Assembly: GCF_004366795.1 (NCBI RefSeq)
Contig: NZ_SORF01000003.1
Location: 62,001-126,000 of the forward strand
Reading direction: 5' to 3'
DNA length: 64,000 nt
DNA from: Alicyclobacillus sacchari
GTDB lineage: Bacteria; Bacillota; Bacilli; Alicyclobacillales; Alicyclobacillaceae
The position numbers and the translations under genes were made by a program. Shown here piece after piece: positions 1 through 8,831 of this stretch. The stretch's first letter is position 1, and every line of letters starts with the position of its first letter. The notes beneath the pieces are model-generated. The model was not told the origin of the DNA, made no database searches, and saw nothing but the letters and a program-made list of their open reading frames with translations.

Positions 1-42
1 CACAAACATCCTCCTAATACGAAATCACGCGATATACTCGCT

Positions 43-534
43 TCACGACATGGCGTGCTCAACCTGCTGGCTCAGTAGCCGGCGATACCGTACATACATG
101 GCGATTCGCCAAGGCACAAGCATGCCAAACGCCAAACAGAAAAACAGTGAGCCTGTCTGATACACATCCACATAGTTCTCGACAACGCTATGGAGCGCGA
201 TACGCACCACCAAAAGCCCCAACAAGATATAAATAAACGCGCGCGAGCGCTTCAAATAGATACCGTCCTCCCCCACATAAAAGTGGGACGTTGCAATCAG
301 CGGATAGCTGAACAAGCAGCCTGCACAGATCGCCGCCAACGCATAGAGAACCGGTTCGCGCGTGAACGGAAACACGTACATCAAAAATCCTGTGCTCATC
401 GCCACTGGCGGAATGAGAATCTTGCGAGCGTTGGTGGGCCGTTTCCCGGCACGCAGACGCACGAAAATTACCGTCAGAGCAAAAACCACCGCAACGGCGG
501 TCCCAATGAGCGTCGTGGCCTGGTTGTGATTCAC
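43..534 (-). CDS. CcdC-like (DUF1453) integral membrane protein
   Basis: About 163 residues with several hydrophobic segments: an N-terminal anchor, a segment near a Pro-Pro-Val-Ala motif, and later helices. The layout and the motif around Arg-Lys-Ile-Leu-Ile-Pro-Pro match the CcdC/DUF1453 family, which is associated with cytochrome c maturation genes in Bacillus although its exact role is unsettled. I chose the GTG at 534 because GAGGGGGA lies a few bases upstream; a longer reading frame exists up to 582 but has no visible ribosome site. The gene is divergent from the MMPL transporter, with roughly 250 bp between the starts. No cytochrome c genes are nearby, so the functional link is family knowledge only. 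Confidence 0.72.
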   Translation of the reverse strand: MNHNQATTLIGTAVAVVFALTVIFVRLRAGKRPTNARKILIPPVAMSTGFLMYVFPFTREPVLYALAAICAGCLFSYPLIATSHFYVGEDGIYLKRSRAFIYILLGLLVVRIALHSVVENYVDVYQTGSLFFCLAFGMLVPWRIAMYVRYRRLLSQQVEHAMS

Positions 535-789
535 ACTCTCCCCCTCGCCTTCTTGGAATCGCTGCAATCTCGTCGCAGCCAACTCAGAATAGAAACTACG
601 AGAGAGTATACCATCAATTTCTCAACACGTTCTTGAACGCTGTTCTACAAAACTTCGACAAATGCCTGGAAATTCGGTGGAATACAGTGGCCGTCTGCCA
701 ACCCCGGACACAGTTTGCAAAATTTATTTTGGTTGCTAAACTACGTGGCAGAGTGTCAAATTTCACGACGACTAACGGAGGTCGACATC

Positions 790-3700
790 GTGTCTCAACG
801 GTATGCACATCTGCTCTTGCGCTACCGCTACTTGATGATTGCCGTCTGGCTCGTGGCCGTTGCAGCGGCTCACGTCTGTCTGCCACAATTGAACAGCGTC
901 GTGGCGCATCGCAACACCGAATTCCTGCCTAACTCAACGAGCGTCGTCGTCGCCAGCAATTGGCTGAAGCAGGTCAACCCCAAGGCAAGCGTCGGTAGCA
1001 GTGCCGTCGTGGCCATCTATAACCCAAAGGGTCTGACCCGCCAAGACAAGTCGTGGTTTGCCAACGAGTTGCGGCAAATCGCAAAGGACAAGACGAAGTA
1101 TGGCGTGAAATCGGTTAGCGGCGCGTTCAACGCGAGCGCCACCATCCAGAAACAATATATAAGTGGAGATGGCACGGCCGAGATCGCAAGCATCGGCTTT
1201 CCCGATTCAGACGTCGCCAAGACAACAAACGCTGCGCTTGCCCGCGTCGAACATGCGTTTGGGCAAAAGCCTGCCGACGCACGCATCTTGTTTACCGGCG
1301 ACACCCCCATTGAAAATGACAACATCAACATTTCCATGAACGGAGCATCAAAAACCGCAGGTGTGACGGTGGCACTCGTGCTCATCATCCTCCTTGTGGT
1401 ATTCCGATCCGTCGTCGCCCCCTTCCTTACCCTGCTATCCATTGGCCTGTCCTATCTCCTGACGACCAATGTCGTCGCGGCGTTGGCCAACGTCGGCTTG
1501 CCAGTGTCGACCTTCACGGACACGTTCCTGATTGCCATCATCTTTGGTGCCGGGACGGACTACAGCATCATCGTCATGAACCGCTTCCGCGAAGAATCGA
1601 GCCGCGGCTTGGCCCCCGTGGATGCCCTTGCGGCCGCCTTCCGGGGCATTGGCAAAACAGTCGTGTTTAGTGCACTCACCGTCTTCATGTCGTTTGCCAC
1701 GCTTTACTTCGCCCGTTTTGGGCTATTCAAATCAGGCGTCGGCGTCGCCGTCGGGATCGCGATCACGCTGGCGGCATGTCTGACGTTCCTGCCGGCCTTG
1801 ATGCTGTGCCTAGGGAGATTTGTTTTCTGGCCGCGCAAATCGATCACGGCAGCCAGCCACAAGCCGTCCCGCGTATGGAGTGCCACAGGTCGCCTCTCGC
1901 TGCGTCACCCGTGGTGGACACTCGCCGCTGTCTCCGTCGTCCTGGCGCCTATAGCAATGACGTTCACCGACCAAAGAACGTTCGATCCAACCTCAGACAT
2001 TCCGAACGCCCCATCCGTCGTGGGCTTCAAGATTGTCTCCAAGGCGTTTGGCGCAGGTAAGGTGCTACCCATGGATATTGTCGTGCACACGCGAGACAAC
2101 CTACGTTCGCCACAAGGCCTTGCGACAATTGAAAACATTTCGTCCTCCGTCGCCAAACTGCCATTTGTTTCGGAAGTCGACAGCGCCACGCGGCCTCTCG
2201 GCAAGGTGATCCCACAGTTTCAACTCGCCGGCCAGAATCATCTTGCGGCGGATGGACTGGGCCAGGTCCAGGTCGGATTACAAAGCATCGCGTCTAGCGT
2301 GGGCAGCCAAAGCGCAAACCAGGCGGTAAGCGCGACGAATCGACTGGCGGACAGTGCCGGAAGGCTCGCGACTGGCGAAAACCAGCTGCACGGTGGTCTC
2401 CAACAAGCGGCAACCGCGAGCCGTCAGGTCGCTACAGGGGCACAACGGTTGGCAAACGGTGCTGGATCGCTGGCAACCGGCAGCCAAACACTGGCCAAGG
2501 CAGCAACGCAGGTAGCGGCCGGCAGCCAACAGGTCACAACCGGGATCGCACAAAGCGCCAGCGCGGCGAAGCAACTGGCCAGTGGCAGTGCCAAGTTGCA
2601 GCAAGGGCTCAACCAACAAGCACAGGTAACCAGCGAACTGGCCAATGCCATCGCCAATTGGGCAAAGACGCACGCAAACGTCGCTGCGGATCCGTCATGG
2701 CAGCAAATCGAAGGTCTTGCCCAAGCCGCAACCGCAGGGAGTCAGGCGGCGAGTGCGGCTTCGGCCAAGCTTGCAGGCGGATCGAACCAGCTTGCCTTAG
2801 GCCTTGCCCAACTGTCGGCAGGCGCGAGCCATGTGGAAAAAGGCGCACAAGCCATCGCTTCAGGCGGTCAACGCTTGGCTGCCGCAAGTGGCCAATTGGC
2901 AACAGGTGCAGGCCAATTGGCAGCAGGAACAACCAGCCTTGCAACAGGTCTGGGGAAACTGAGCGGAGCGAGCATTCAACTGCACAGCGGGTTGACACAA
3001 TGGGCCGCCGGCGCACAAAAGTTGGCGTCAGGCATGCACGGGGCAGGACAAGGTGAAAATCAGTTGCACGATGCGCTGATCAAACTGGCAAATGGCGTCG
3101 GTAGCGTCAGGGGCGCCCTGAACCAGTCGAGCCGTGCCACGCAGACGGGTGATCCAGGTTTCTTCGTACCTGCATCCGCCATTCGGTCCAATCCAGACTT
3201 GCAGCAGGCGATGAACAACTACATCTCGGCAAACGGCCATACCGCTGACATTCGCGTGACTTTGAAAACTGATCCATACTCGATGACCGCAATTCAACAA
3301 ATGCCACGGCTCGAGGCGCAGGCACAGGCTGCATTCGCCGCAAGCCCGATAAACACTGGGGAACTTGGCTACACAGGCACAACTCCGACCCAGGCGGCAC
3401 TCAATCAGTTGTCGGGCAGCGACTTCACGCGCATGATGGCGATGATTCTCGCAGCCATCTTCATCTTGCTCGTCCTGATGCTGCGCTCGGTTCTGGCGCC
3501 GTTGTACGTCATCATCTCATTGACAGGAACCTATTACGTGACGATGGCCATCCTGCAGTACACAGCCGTTCACATCATGGGTAAAACAGGGATCAGTTGG
3601 ACGGTCCCATTCTTTGCATTGTTGTTACTCATTGCACTTGGTGTGGATTATTCGATCTTCCTCATGTCGAGATTCGACGAGGAACTGCGCAACCATCCGG

Positions 3701-4002
3701 AACAAAATATCCGCAGCGCAATGTTGCGTGCGATGCAACAGATGGGCAATGTCGTCTTTTCAGCGGCGGCAATCATGGCTGGAACGTTCGGATCGATGTC
3801 GGTCTCAGGTGTGACGACGCTGGTTGAAATTGGGCTGTCGGTCATCATTGGGCTCGCCATGTACGCGCTGATGGTTCTGGCCTTTTTTGTGCCGGCGGCA
3901 ACCGCAATTGTAGGAAAGGCTCACTTCTGGCCATTCATGAAGACGAGTCAAAAAGAACGCGAACTCCTTGCACGGATCGCAGATGTCGCGGATGAGACGT
4001 AA
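790..4002 (+). CDS. MMPL/RND-family membrane exporter with heptad-rich extracellular insert
   Basis: About 1,070 residues, the size of Actinobacterial MmpL and Bacillus YdfJ-type exporters. It has an N-terminal membrane anchor, a first MMPL block of about six helices (residues ~180-370, including the Gly-Thr-Asp-Tyr-Ser motif of the proton-relay helix), a long extracytoplasmic part, and a second MMPL block (~880-1050, with Gly-Val-Asp-Tyr-Ser). The central region (~490-790) consists almost wholly of seven-residue units of the type Leu-Ala-x-Gly-x-x-x, resembling YhgE/Pip-type coiled-coil or fibrous segments. The start is the GTG at 790, with GGAGGT about seven bases upstream; the frame opens earlier at 715 without a ribosome site. 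Such proteins usually export lipids, siderophores or drugs driven by proton flux; the substrate here is unknown. Confidence 0.88.
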   Translation: MSQRYAHLLLRYRYLMIAVWLVAVAAAHVCLPQLNSVVAHRNTEFLPNSTSVVVASNWLKQVNPKASVGSSAVVAIYNPKGLTRQDKSWFANELRQIAKDKTKYGVKSVSGAFNASATIQKQYISGDGTAEIASIGFPDSDVAKTTNAALARVEHAFGQKPADARILFTGDTPIENDNINISMNGASKTAGVTVALVLIILLVVFRSVVAPFLTLLSIGLSYLLTTNVVAALANVGLPVSTFTDTFLIAIIFGAGTDYSIIVMNRFREESSRGLAPVDALAAAFRGIGKTVVFSALTVFMSFATLYFARFGLFKSGVGVAVGIAITLAACLTFLPALMLCLGRFVFWPRKSITAASHKPSRVWSATGRLSLRHPWWTLAAVSVVLAPIAMTFTDQRTFDPTSDIPNAPSVVGFKIVSKAFGAGKVLPMDIVVHTRDNLRSPQGLATIENISSSVAKLPFVSEVDSATRPLGKVIPQFQLAGQNHLAADGLGQVQVGLQSIASSVGSQSANQAVSATNRLADSAGRLATGENQLHGGLQQAATASRQVATGAQRLANGAGSLATGSQTLAKAATQVAAGSQQVTTGIAQSASAAKQLASGSAKLQQGLNQQAQVTSELANAIANWAKTHANVAADPSWQQIEGLAQAATAGSQAASAASAKLAGGSNQLALGLAQLSAGASHVEKGAQAIASGGQRLAAASGQLATGAGQLAAGTTSLATGLGKLSGASIQLHSGLTQWAAGAQKLASGMHGAGQGENQLHDALIKLANGVGSVRGALNQSSRATQTGDPGFFVPASAIRSNPDLQQAMNNYISANGHTADIRVTLKTDPYSMTAIQQMPRLEAQAQAAFAASPINTGELGYTGTTPTQAALNQLSGSDFTRMMAMILAAIFILLVLMLRSVLAPLYVIISLTGTYYVTMAILQYTAVHIMGKTGISWTVPFFALLLLIALGVDYSIFLMSRFDEELRNHPEQNIRSAMLRAMQQMGNVVFSAAAIMAGTFGSMSVSGVTTLVEIGLSVIIGLAMYALMVLAFFVPAATAIVGKAHFWPFMKTSQKERELLARIADVADET

Positions 4003-4154
4003 AGCAGGTATGGCGGTCGCTTCTCTTCGCGACATGCCTGACACCCGTCAGGTCGAGAGCAAGATCCAAGCGCCGCCGACTCCGCATACTTTTTTCCTTC
4101 CGCACCCACTCTAGGGGTGGTGAAACTTCTGTCCTGCCATAGGAGGCGATCTTG

Positions 4155-5051
4155 ATGCCCACGAACTCAACAACTGCGCAACCGGGGCATGCCCCATCGT
4201 TCCCAACGTCGTTCCCACCCCAGCACCAAAATCAGCAACCTGGTCTTGAATCCGAGATGAACCCACGCCCGTTTTTCGACGATGCGAACTACCGTGGCAG
4301 CCAAAAGCTGCAGGACAAAGTCGCCATCGTCACCGGCGGCGACAGCGGTATCGGCAGAGCGGTCGCGATCGCGTTTGCCAAGGAAGGCGCCGATGTCGCG
4401 ATCGTGTACTACAACGAGCACGAAGATGCAGAGGAGACGTCCACCTGCATCAGCCAATATGGCCGCAAGGCGATTACCCTGCCCATTGACGTAGCCAATG
4501 CAGATCTGTGTAAACAGGTAGTGGCTCAGGTGATTCAGAGATTTGGGAAGCTTGATATTCTGGTGAATAACGCCGCTGAACAGCATCCGCAAAACAGTAT
4601 CTTGGACATCACGCCCGACCAACTACAGCGGACATTCTCCACAAACGTGTTTGGATATTTCTATATGATTCAAGCGGCTCTTCCACATCTGCAGCAGGGA
4701 TCGTGCATCATCAACACGACATCGATCACGGCTTATGCTGGCAACGAAACGCTGATCGACTATTCGGCAACAAAAGGGGCGATTGTCACCTTAACGAGGT
4801 CTTTGGCAAAGTCTCTCGCCAAACAGGGGATTCGCGTCAATGCGGTAGCACCAGGTCCCATTTGGACGCCACTGATTCCGTCGACCTTTGAAGCCAATCA
4901 GGTCGCGCAATTTGGAAGTGACACGCCCTTGGGTCGAGCCGGGCAGCCTGCGGAACTGGCGCCAGCCTACGTGTATCTGGCAAGTCATGATTCCTCGTAT
5001 ATGAGCGGGCAGGTACTACATGTAAACGGCGGCGAGATCGTCAACGGATGA
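4155..5051 (+). CDS. SDR-family oxidoreductase (general stress protein 39/YhxC-like)
   Basis: A 298-residue short-chain dehydrogenase with a ~45-residue Pro/Gln-rich N-terminal extension typical of the YhdF/YhxC/GspA39 subgroup. Visible motifs are the NAD(P)-binding Thr-Gly-Gly-Asp-Ser-Gly-Ile-Gly (~residues 60-67), Asn-Asn-Ala-Ala, the catalytic Ser in Asn-Thr-Thr-Ser-Ile, and Tyr-Ser-Ala-Thr-Lys (Tyr-x-x-x-Lys), followed by the Pro-Gly-Pro-Ile-Trp-Thr-Pro loop. The ATG at 4155 is supported by AGGAGG at 4141. It reads in the same direction as the MMPL gene but about 150 bp away. Substrate cannot be inferred; relatives are general-stress proteins in Bacillus. Confidence 0.9.
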   Translation: MPTNSTTAQPGHAPSFPTSFPPQHQNQQPGLESEMNPRPFFDDANYRGSQKLQDKVAIVTGGDSGIGRAVAIAFAKEGADVAIVYYNEHEDAEETSTCISQYGRKAITLPIDVANADLCKQVVAQVIQRFGKLDILVNNAAEQHPQNSILDITPDQLQRTFSTNVFGYFYMIQAALPHLQQGSCIINTTSITAYAGNETLIDYSATKGAIVTLTRSLAKSLAKQGIRVNAVAPGPIWTPLIPSTFEANQVAQFGSDTPLGRAGQPAELAPAYVYLASHDSSYMSGQVLHVNGGEIVNG

Positions 5052-5083
5052 ACCCCTGACGCTCGCCGCTTGTAAGCTGTGCA

Positions 5084-7396
5084 TTACGATTGTGGTACGA
5101 GCGTCACCGTGCCGTTGGCTGGGATGACGCCGGTAAGAAGCGTGGCGGGCGCCAATCCGTTGCTGACGGCTGGCGTCTGCGCAGCGATTTGAATCGTATA
5201 GACACCGCCCGACGGTTGCGCGGAGGATGCCACGACAAAGTCGCCGCTGTGCAGGGTCACAAGGACTTTGCTCAAATTGCCCACCTGGTAGACAGGAATG
5301 GACGTCGCTGTCCCCGCCGGGTTATTCACCTCGACCCGATACACGTTCGTGAACTTCACATACTGCGAATCGACCCATCCGTAATTCACAATATGATACC
5401 AAGGCATCACATAAGGACCTGCCATGCCTTGTTCAATCTGATCGATCCGCACCGTCGTGCCAGCGGGAATCAAATTGGCGTTGGATTGGTTGGGCTGGAT
5501 GTAGGTCGTCCACATCGCGTAGCTCCAGATGCCGTCCGGATTTGCCATGTGCATGACCTGCGACTCAAACTTCTTGACAGCCGCTTCGGTAAGGGGGCCG
5601 TACTGGCCGTCGGTCTGCAGTCCGGCTCCAATCGTCTGATTCAGGTACTTCTGCACTTCAGCAACCGGCTCACCTGAGCTGCCATTTTGCAAAGGACCAA
5701 AGAACTGTTGATTCATACCCACAGCCATCGTCGGGAAATACGGCACCCCAGAGTTTTGGTAGTAGCTGTCCGATTGAATGACGCCAGTCGCACCGTTCAT
5801 GTAAAAGACGGGTTCCGTACTGCTTTTTGGCGTGGGGGCCACGTTTTGTGGCGAGTATTGCTGATATGCGCTCACACTCGATCCGACCGAACTTGCGAAC
5901 TGCGTCATGAGGCTGCCGATGCCAGAAGCCCATTGTTTGTCTGTCGCATAGTTGACATTCATCCCGGTGAGCGTCGGTGAAACGTACTCGCTGCCACCCG
6001 GATTGAGGTAGTTATTACGGACCTCCCACGCTTCAAAGCGAATGGCGTAGTCGTCGCTCGGGAACACGCCCGCGTCAGTGCCAGGATTCGAATCGTACGC
6101 ACCGTATCCAAATAGGTTGTTCTTTGCCAGCGCAATTTGACTCTGACCCCAGTAACTTTCGAGAATTGCATGGGAGACGAGATAGTTGGCATCTACGCCA
6201 TATGTGTTCTGAGCATCCATAAACGAGGCACCCAGACCATTGAGTGGCGAATCGTTGGCAAGTAAGTAGGAATTGATACTTGAGATATTGATGTTGGAAG
6301 GGGCCGGGAAACGAAGATCGACATTGGTAAATGACAGATTGCCACCCGTCGAACCGCTCGTGCCACCCCCGGTCGTATTTCCGGTGCTGTTGCCCGTCAT
6401 ATTTCCGGTGCTGTTGCCCGTCATATTTCCGGTGCTGTTGCCCGTCATATTTCCGGTGCTGTTGCCCGTCATATTTCCGGTGCTGTTGCCCGTCATATTT
6501 CCGGTGCTGTTACCCGTCATATTTCCGGTGCTGTTGCCCGTCGAGTTGCCCCCGGGGTCGGAGGTCGTCACCACAGCTGGCGAGGTTTTCATCGTCCACG
6601 CCGTTCCCTGCCAGACCGAGCCGACGCCAGTACGTTTTAAAGCATTCATGACGTACCAGATAGGCATGAACGTCGTCATGTTCCCGGAAGCCGGATCTGG
6701 ATGGACAACCGCGATCACATTGGCCACCACGGTGCCATTGATGGCGATTGCCGTGCTGCCTTTACCGTACTGAATATGCGAGTAATCGACTGCCGCGTTC
6801 GTGGACGGCGCGATGATATTCCAAACGCCATTCGCCCATACGCTCGTATAGCCGGCCTGTTTCAGAGCCTGCATCACGTACCAAATGGGCATGTAGGTTG
6901 TTCCGTTGTATGTAAATCCAATCGGTGAAGAAACGAGATTGCCATTGAAAGAAATGCGTTTGGTCTGCACATCACTGACCACGCGGCTGTTGGCTGAGGT
7001 GACAACAGGCGGCACCTCATAAGCCGCGACAGCCTTTGCAATGGCTCCCCAGGTCAACGGTCCGACGACGCCGTCCACCTGTAGTTGATTCGCATTTTGA
7101 AAAGCCTTCACCTGCGCCTCGGTAGTCGCATCAAATGTCCCGGTCGCTTGGCCGACCGTAAACCCAAGCGCATTGAGATCATTTTGCAGAACCGTGACGG
7201 ACGGCCCTTGCGTCCCATACTGGAGCATCGGGTAGGATTGCCAAGACGATCCGAGTCCAAGCGTCCCGGCTGTATCCGTGCTTGCCGTATTCACTGCGGC
7301 ATGGTTTGTGGCGGTCTGCGCCCACGCGGTGGGCGACTGAGACAGCGCAACCCAAGCAGGCAACGCGAGCACCGCAAGTAGGCGACCTGATTTCAC
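5084..7396 (-). CDS. Secreted multi-domain glucosaminidase (GH73-like) with peptidoglycan-binding and stalk domains
   Basis: About 770 residues. In order: Sec signal peptide (1-27, Ala-Trp-Ala-Gln end); a PG_binding_1 repeat (~54-120); two copper-amine-oxidase-like stalk modules (~145-270) each with a Tyr/Phe-Met-Pro-Ile-Trp-Tyr-Val-Met motif; a low-complexity Gly-Asn-Ser/Met-Thr linker encoded by 24-bp repeats (~283-343); a glucosaminidase domain (~375-500) with the acidic residue of His-Ala-Ile-Leu-Glu-Ser as likely catalyst and Asn-Asn-Leu-Phe-Gly downstream; a second PG_binding_1 repeat (~570-632); and an SH3-like C-terminus. It probably cleaves peptidoglycan glycan chains outside the cell. 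The start is the GTG at 7396 with GGGAGGTCC upstream, 25 bp after the preceding gene, so it is the last gene of a three-gene operon. Confidence 0.87.
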   Translation of the reverse strand: MKSGRLLAVLALPAWVALSQSPTAWAQTATNHAAVNTASTDTAGTLGLGSSWQSYPMLQYGTQGPSVTVLQNDLNALGFTVGQATGTFDATTEAQVKAFQNANQLQVDGVVGPLTWGAIAKAVAAYEVPPVVTSANSRVVSDVQTKRISFNGNLVSSPIGFTYNGTTYMPIWYVMQALKQAGYTSVWANGVWNIIAPSTNAAVDYSHIQYGKGSTAIAINGTVVANVIAVVHPDPASGNMTTFMPIWYVMNALKRTGVGSVWQGTAWTMKTSPAVVTTSDPGGNSTGNSTGNMTGNSTGNMTGNSTGNMTGNSTGNMTGNSTGNMTGNSTGNMTGNSTGNTTGGGTSGSTGGNLSFTNVDLRFPAPSNINISSINSYLLANDSPLNGLGASFMDAQNTYGVDANYLVSHAILESYWGQSQIALAKNNLFGYGAYDSNPGTDAGVFPSDDYAIRFEAWEVRNNYLNPGGSEYVSPTLTGMNVNYATDKQWASGIGSLMTQFASSVGSSVSAYQQYSPQNVAPTPKSSTEPVFYMNGATGVIQSDSYYQNSGVPYFPTMAVGMNQQFFGPLQNGSSGEPVAEVQKYLNQTIGAGLQTDGQYGPLTEAAVKKFESQVMHMANPDGIWSYAMWTTYIQPNQSNANLIPAGTTVRIDQIEQGMAGPYVMPWYHIVNYGWVDSQYVKFTNVYRVEVNNPAGTATSIPVYQVGNLSKVLVTLHSGDFVVASSAQPSGGVYTIQIAAQTPAVSNGLAPATLLTGVIPANGTVTLVPQS
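6381..6548. repeat. Seven 24-bp in-frame tandem repeats
   Basis: The unit ccggtgctgttgcccgtcat + attt is repeated head to tail seven times on the plus strand. The sixth copy has one substitution (ttaccc) and the last copy diverges in its final bases. On the coding (minus) strand each unit encodes Gly-Asn-Ser-Thr-Gly-Asn-Met-Thr, forming a linker between the stalk modules and the glucosaminidase domain. The near identity of the copies suggests recent slippage, so copy number may vary among strains. Confidence 0.95.
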
Positions 7397-7421
7397 AACG
7401 AGGACCTCCCTTTCAATTTCG

Positions 7422-8831
7422 TCATGAAGCGGTTGTCGAATTGATGTTGATCCGCTGTACTTGTGGGCCCTGCGTACTCGCCGACAATTGAATCTCACCG
7501 AGCACCACGGTTCCCGAAAGTTGCGGCAACATGAGATTCCATGTAACGGTTAGCCCAGAAGAGGGGATCTGAACCCAAAGCGTGTGGCCCTTCGGCCACT
7601 GAAGATTGCGTGTGTCAAGTGCAAACGTATTTGTCCACTTACTCTGCCCGGAAATCTCATAGGTGACGTTGCCAAATGTAGTGATGTAACCGAATCCTGT
7701 GCCCGTTGGCGGGGTTGGCACCACCAATACATACTGGTTGCCCTGCTTGACGACACGCAGGGAGTCAAAGAATTGGTAGGTCTGCTCCACGGCGCTTTGT
7801 ATGGATGCATCCGACGAAAAAAACGGCTGACCGCCGCGGCTGTCTCCTGTGAACGATGCGACAGCCTCGTCCGCGATGGGATAACAAATCTGCCACGTGT
7901 TCTTGGCCGTTTCGACAAAACCCTGAAGGGTATTGTGGAGATTCGACACCAAGGTCGCCAATTCCTGCGGCGTAAGGAAATTTGTCGATTGCCAGGAAGC
8001 CGGCATCAATCCAACAGCCGACGCCCACGCTGCCGGCGCACCCCCTGGTTGATAAGCCGCATCGCTTGCATTCATGCCGTAAGCATGCCACAGGATTTGA
8101 ACTGCCGTCGCCGGCGTCAGCGGCGCAAAGACACCTGCCGCGCTCGCCGAGATCGGCTGGTATATCCCTTTTTCCATGCTGGCATGCACATAGCCCCAGG
8201 CCGGCGAATTCGTCGACAAATCGGTATACGAACTGCTCCCTGATGTATCTGGGGAGACGCCAAACGCTTGGTCGACCGCGACGAGCAGGCTCCATACACC
8301 CACTTGATCTGCGGGCAAAGCTGTTGGCAGCGCACTCGTATCGAGCGACAGCGTCGTGCCGTCCCAGGTTGCGCCGATGCCTAAGCGGGCCAACAATTGC
8401 TCGATATTCGCCACTGGGAAGAACATCGCCTGTTTGCCGGAAGCTGGATCTGCCGCCGCGACACCTTGTAAACGCTGGACGACCGTCCCGTTGATGGCGA
8501 TCGCGACATTACCTGCACTCTCCGTATCCGGGCTCGTGTCGACGGGAATGGAAACGGGCACCGTGACATTCCAGACACCCTGCTTCCACGTGCTGACAAA
8601 GCCCATCTGCTGCAGAGCGCTCATCACGTACCACAGCGGCATGTAGACCATACCGTTTTGCGAGAACGTGTACGGTTTCGCCAGCGTGGACTGCCCATTC
8701 AACACGATGGCCCGCTGCTCCATGATCGAGGACTTGTGTATGACAGACGCCTGCGTCACTGGCACCACGGCGCTTCCCGCAATGACTGCGAGCATCGCAG
8801 TTCCCAACACCCATGTCTTACGATCCGCCAT
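7422..8831 (-). CDS. Secreted protein with copper-amine-oxidase-like stalk modules and SLH-like repeats
   Basis: About 469 residues. A signal peptide (1-~28) is followed by two stalk modules (~35-155), the first with Tyr-Met-Pro-Leu-Trp-Tyr-Val-Met-Ser-Ala-Leu as in the downstream glucosaminidase. A middle region (~165-300) resembles S-layer homology repeats: Tyr-Thr-Asp-Leu-Ser then Trp-Gly-Tyr-Val, then Gly-Ile-Tyr-Gln with a Pro-Leu-Thr-Pro-Ala-Thr-Ala segment. The C-terminal ~170 residues are unassigned and may bind a surface ligand. It begins at the ATG at 8831 (GGGGGTGGG upstream), overlapping the preceding gene by 14 bases, which implies translational coupling. A wall-attached structural or regulatory partner of the neighbouring proteins is the likely role; no enzyme motif is seen. 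Confidence 0.8.
   Translation of the reverse strand: MADRKTWVLGTAMLAVIAGSAVVPVTQASVIHKSSIMEQRAIVLNGQSTLAKPYTFSQNGMVYMPLWYVMSALQQMGFVSTWKQGVWNVTVPVSIPVDTSPDTESAGNVAIAINGTVVQRLQGVAAADPASGKQAMFFPVANIEQLLARLGIGATWDGTTLSLDTSALPTALPADQVGVWSLLVAVDQAFGVSPDTSGSSSYTDLSTNSPAWGYVHASMEKGIYQPISASAAGVFAPLTPATAVQILWHAYGMNASDAAYQPGGAPAAWASAVGLMPASWQSTNFLTPQELATLVSNLHNTLQGFVETAKNTWQICYPIADEAVASFTGDSRGGQPFFSSDASIQSAVEQTYQFFDSLRVVKQGNQYVLVVPTPPTGTGFGYITTFGNVTYEISGQSKWTNTFALDTRNLQWPKGHTLWVQIPSSGLTVTWNLMLPQLSGTVVLGEIQLSASTQGPQVQRININSTTAS

Noticed and set aside
6381-6548. Direct repeats that look like a CRISPR array
   Set aside because: The 24-bp units are contiguous with no spacers and lie in frame within a protein gene.
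6273-6773. Long plus-strand frame across the repeat region
   Set aside because: Antisense to the glucosaminidase gene; the repeat stays open in several frames and there is no ribosome site.
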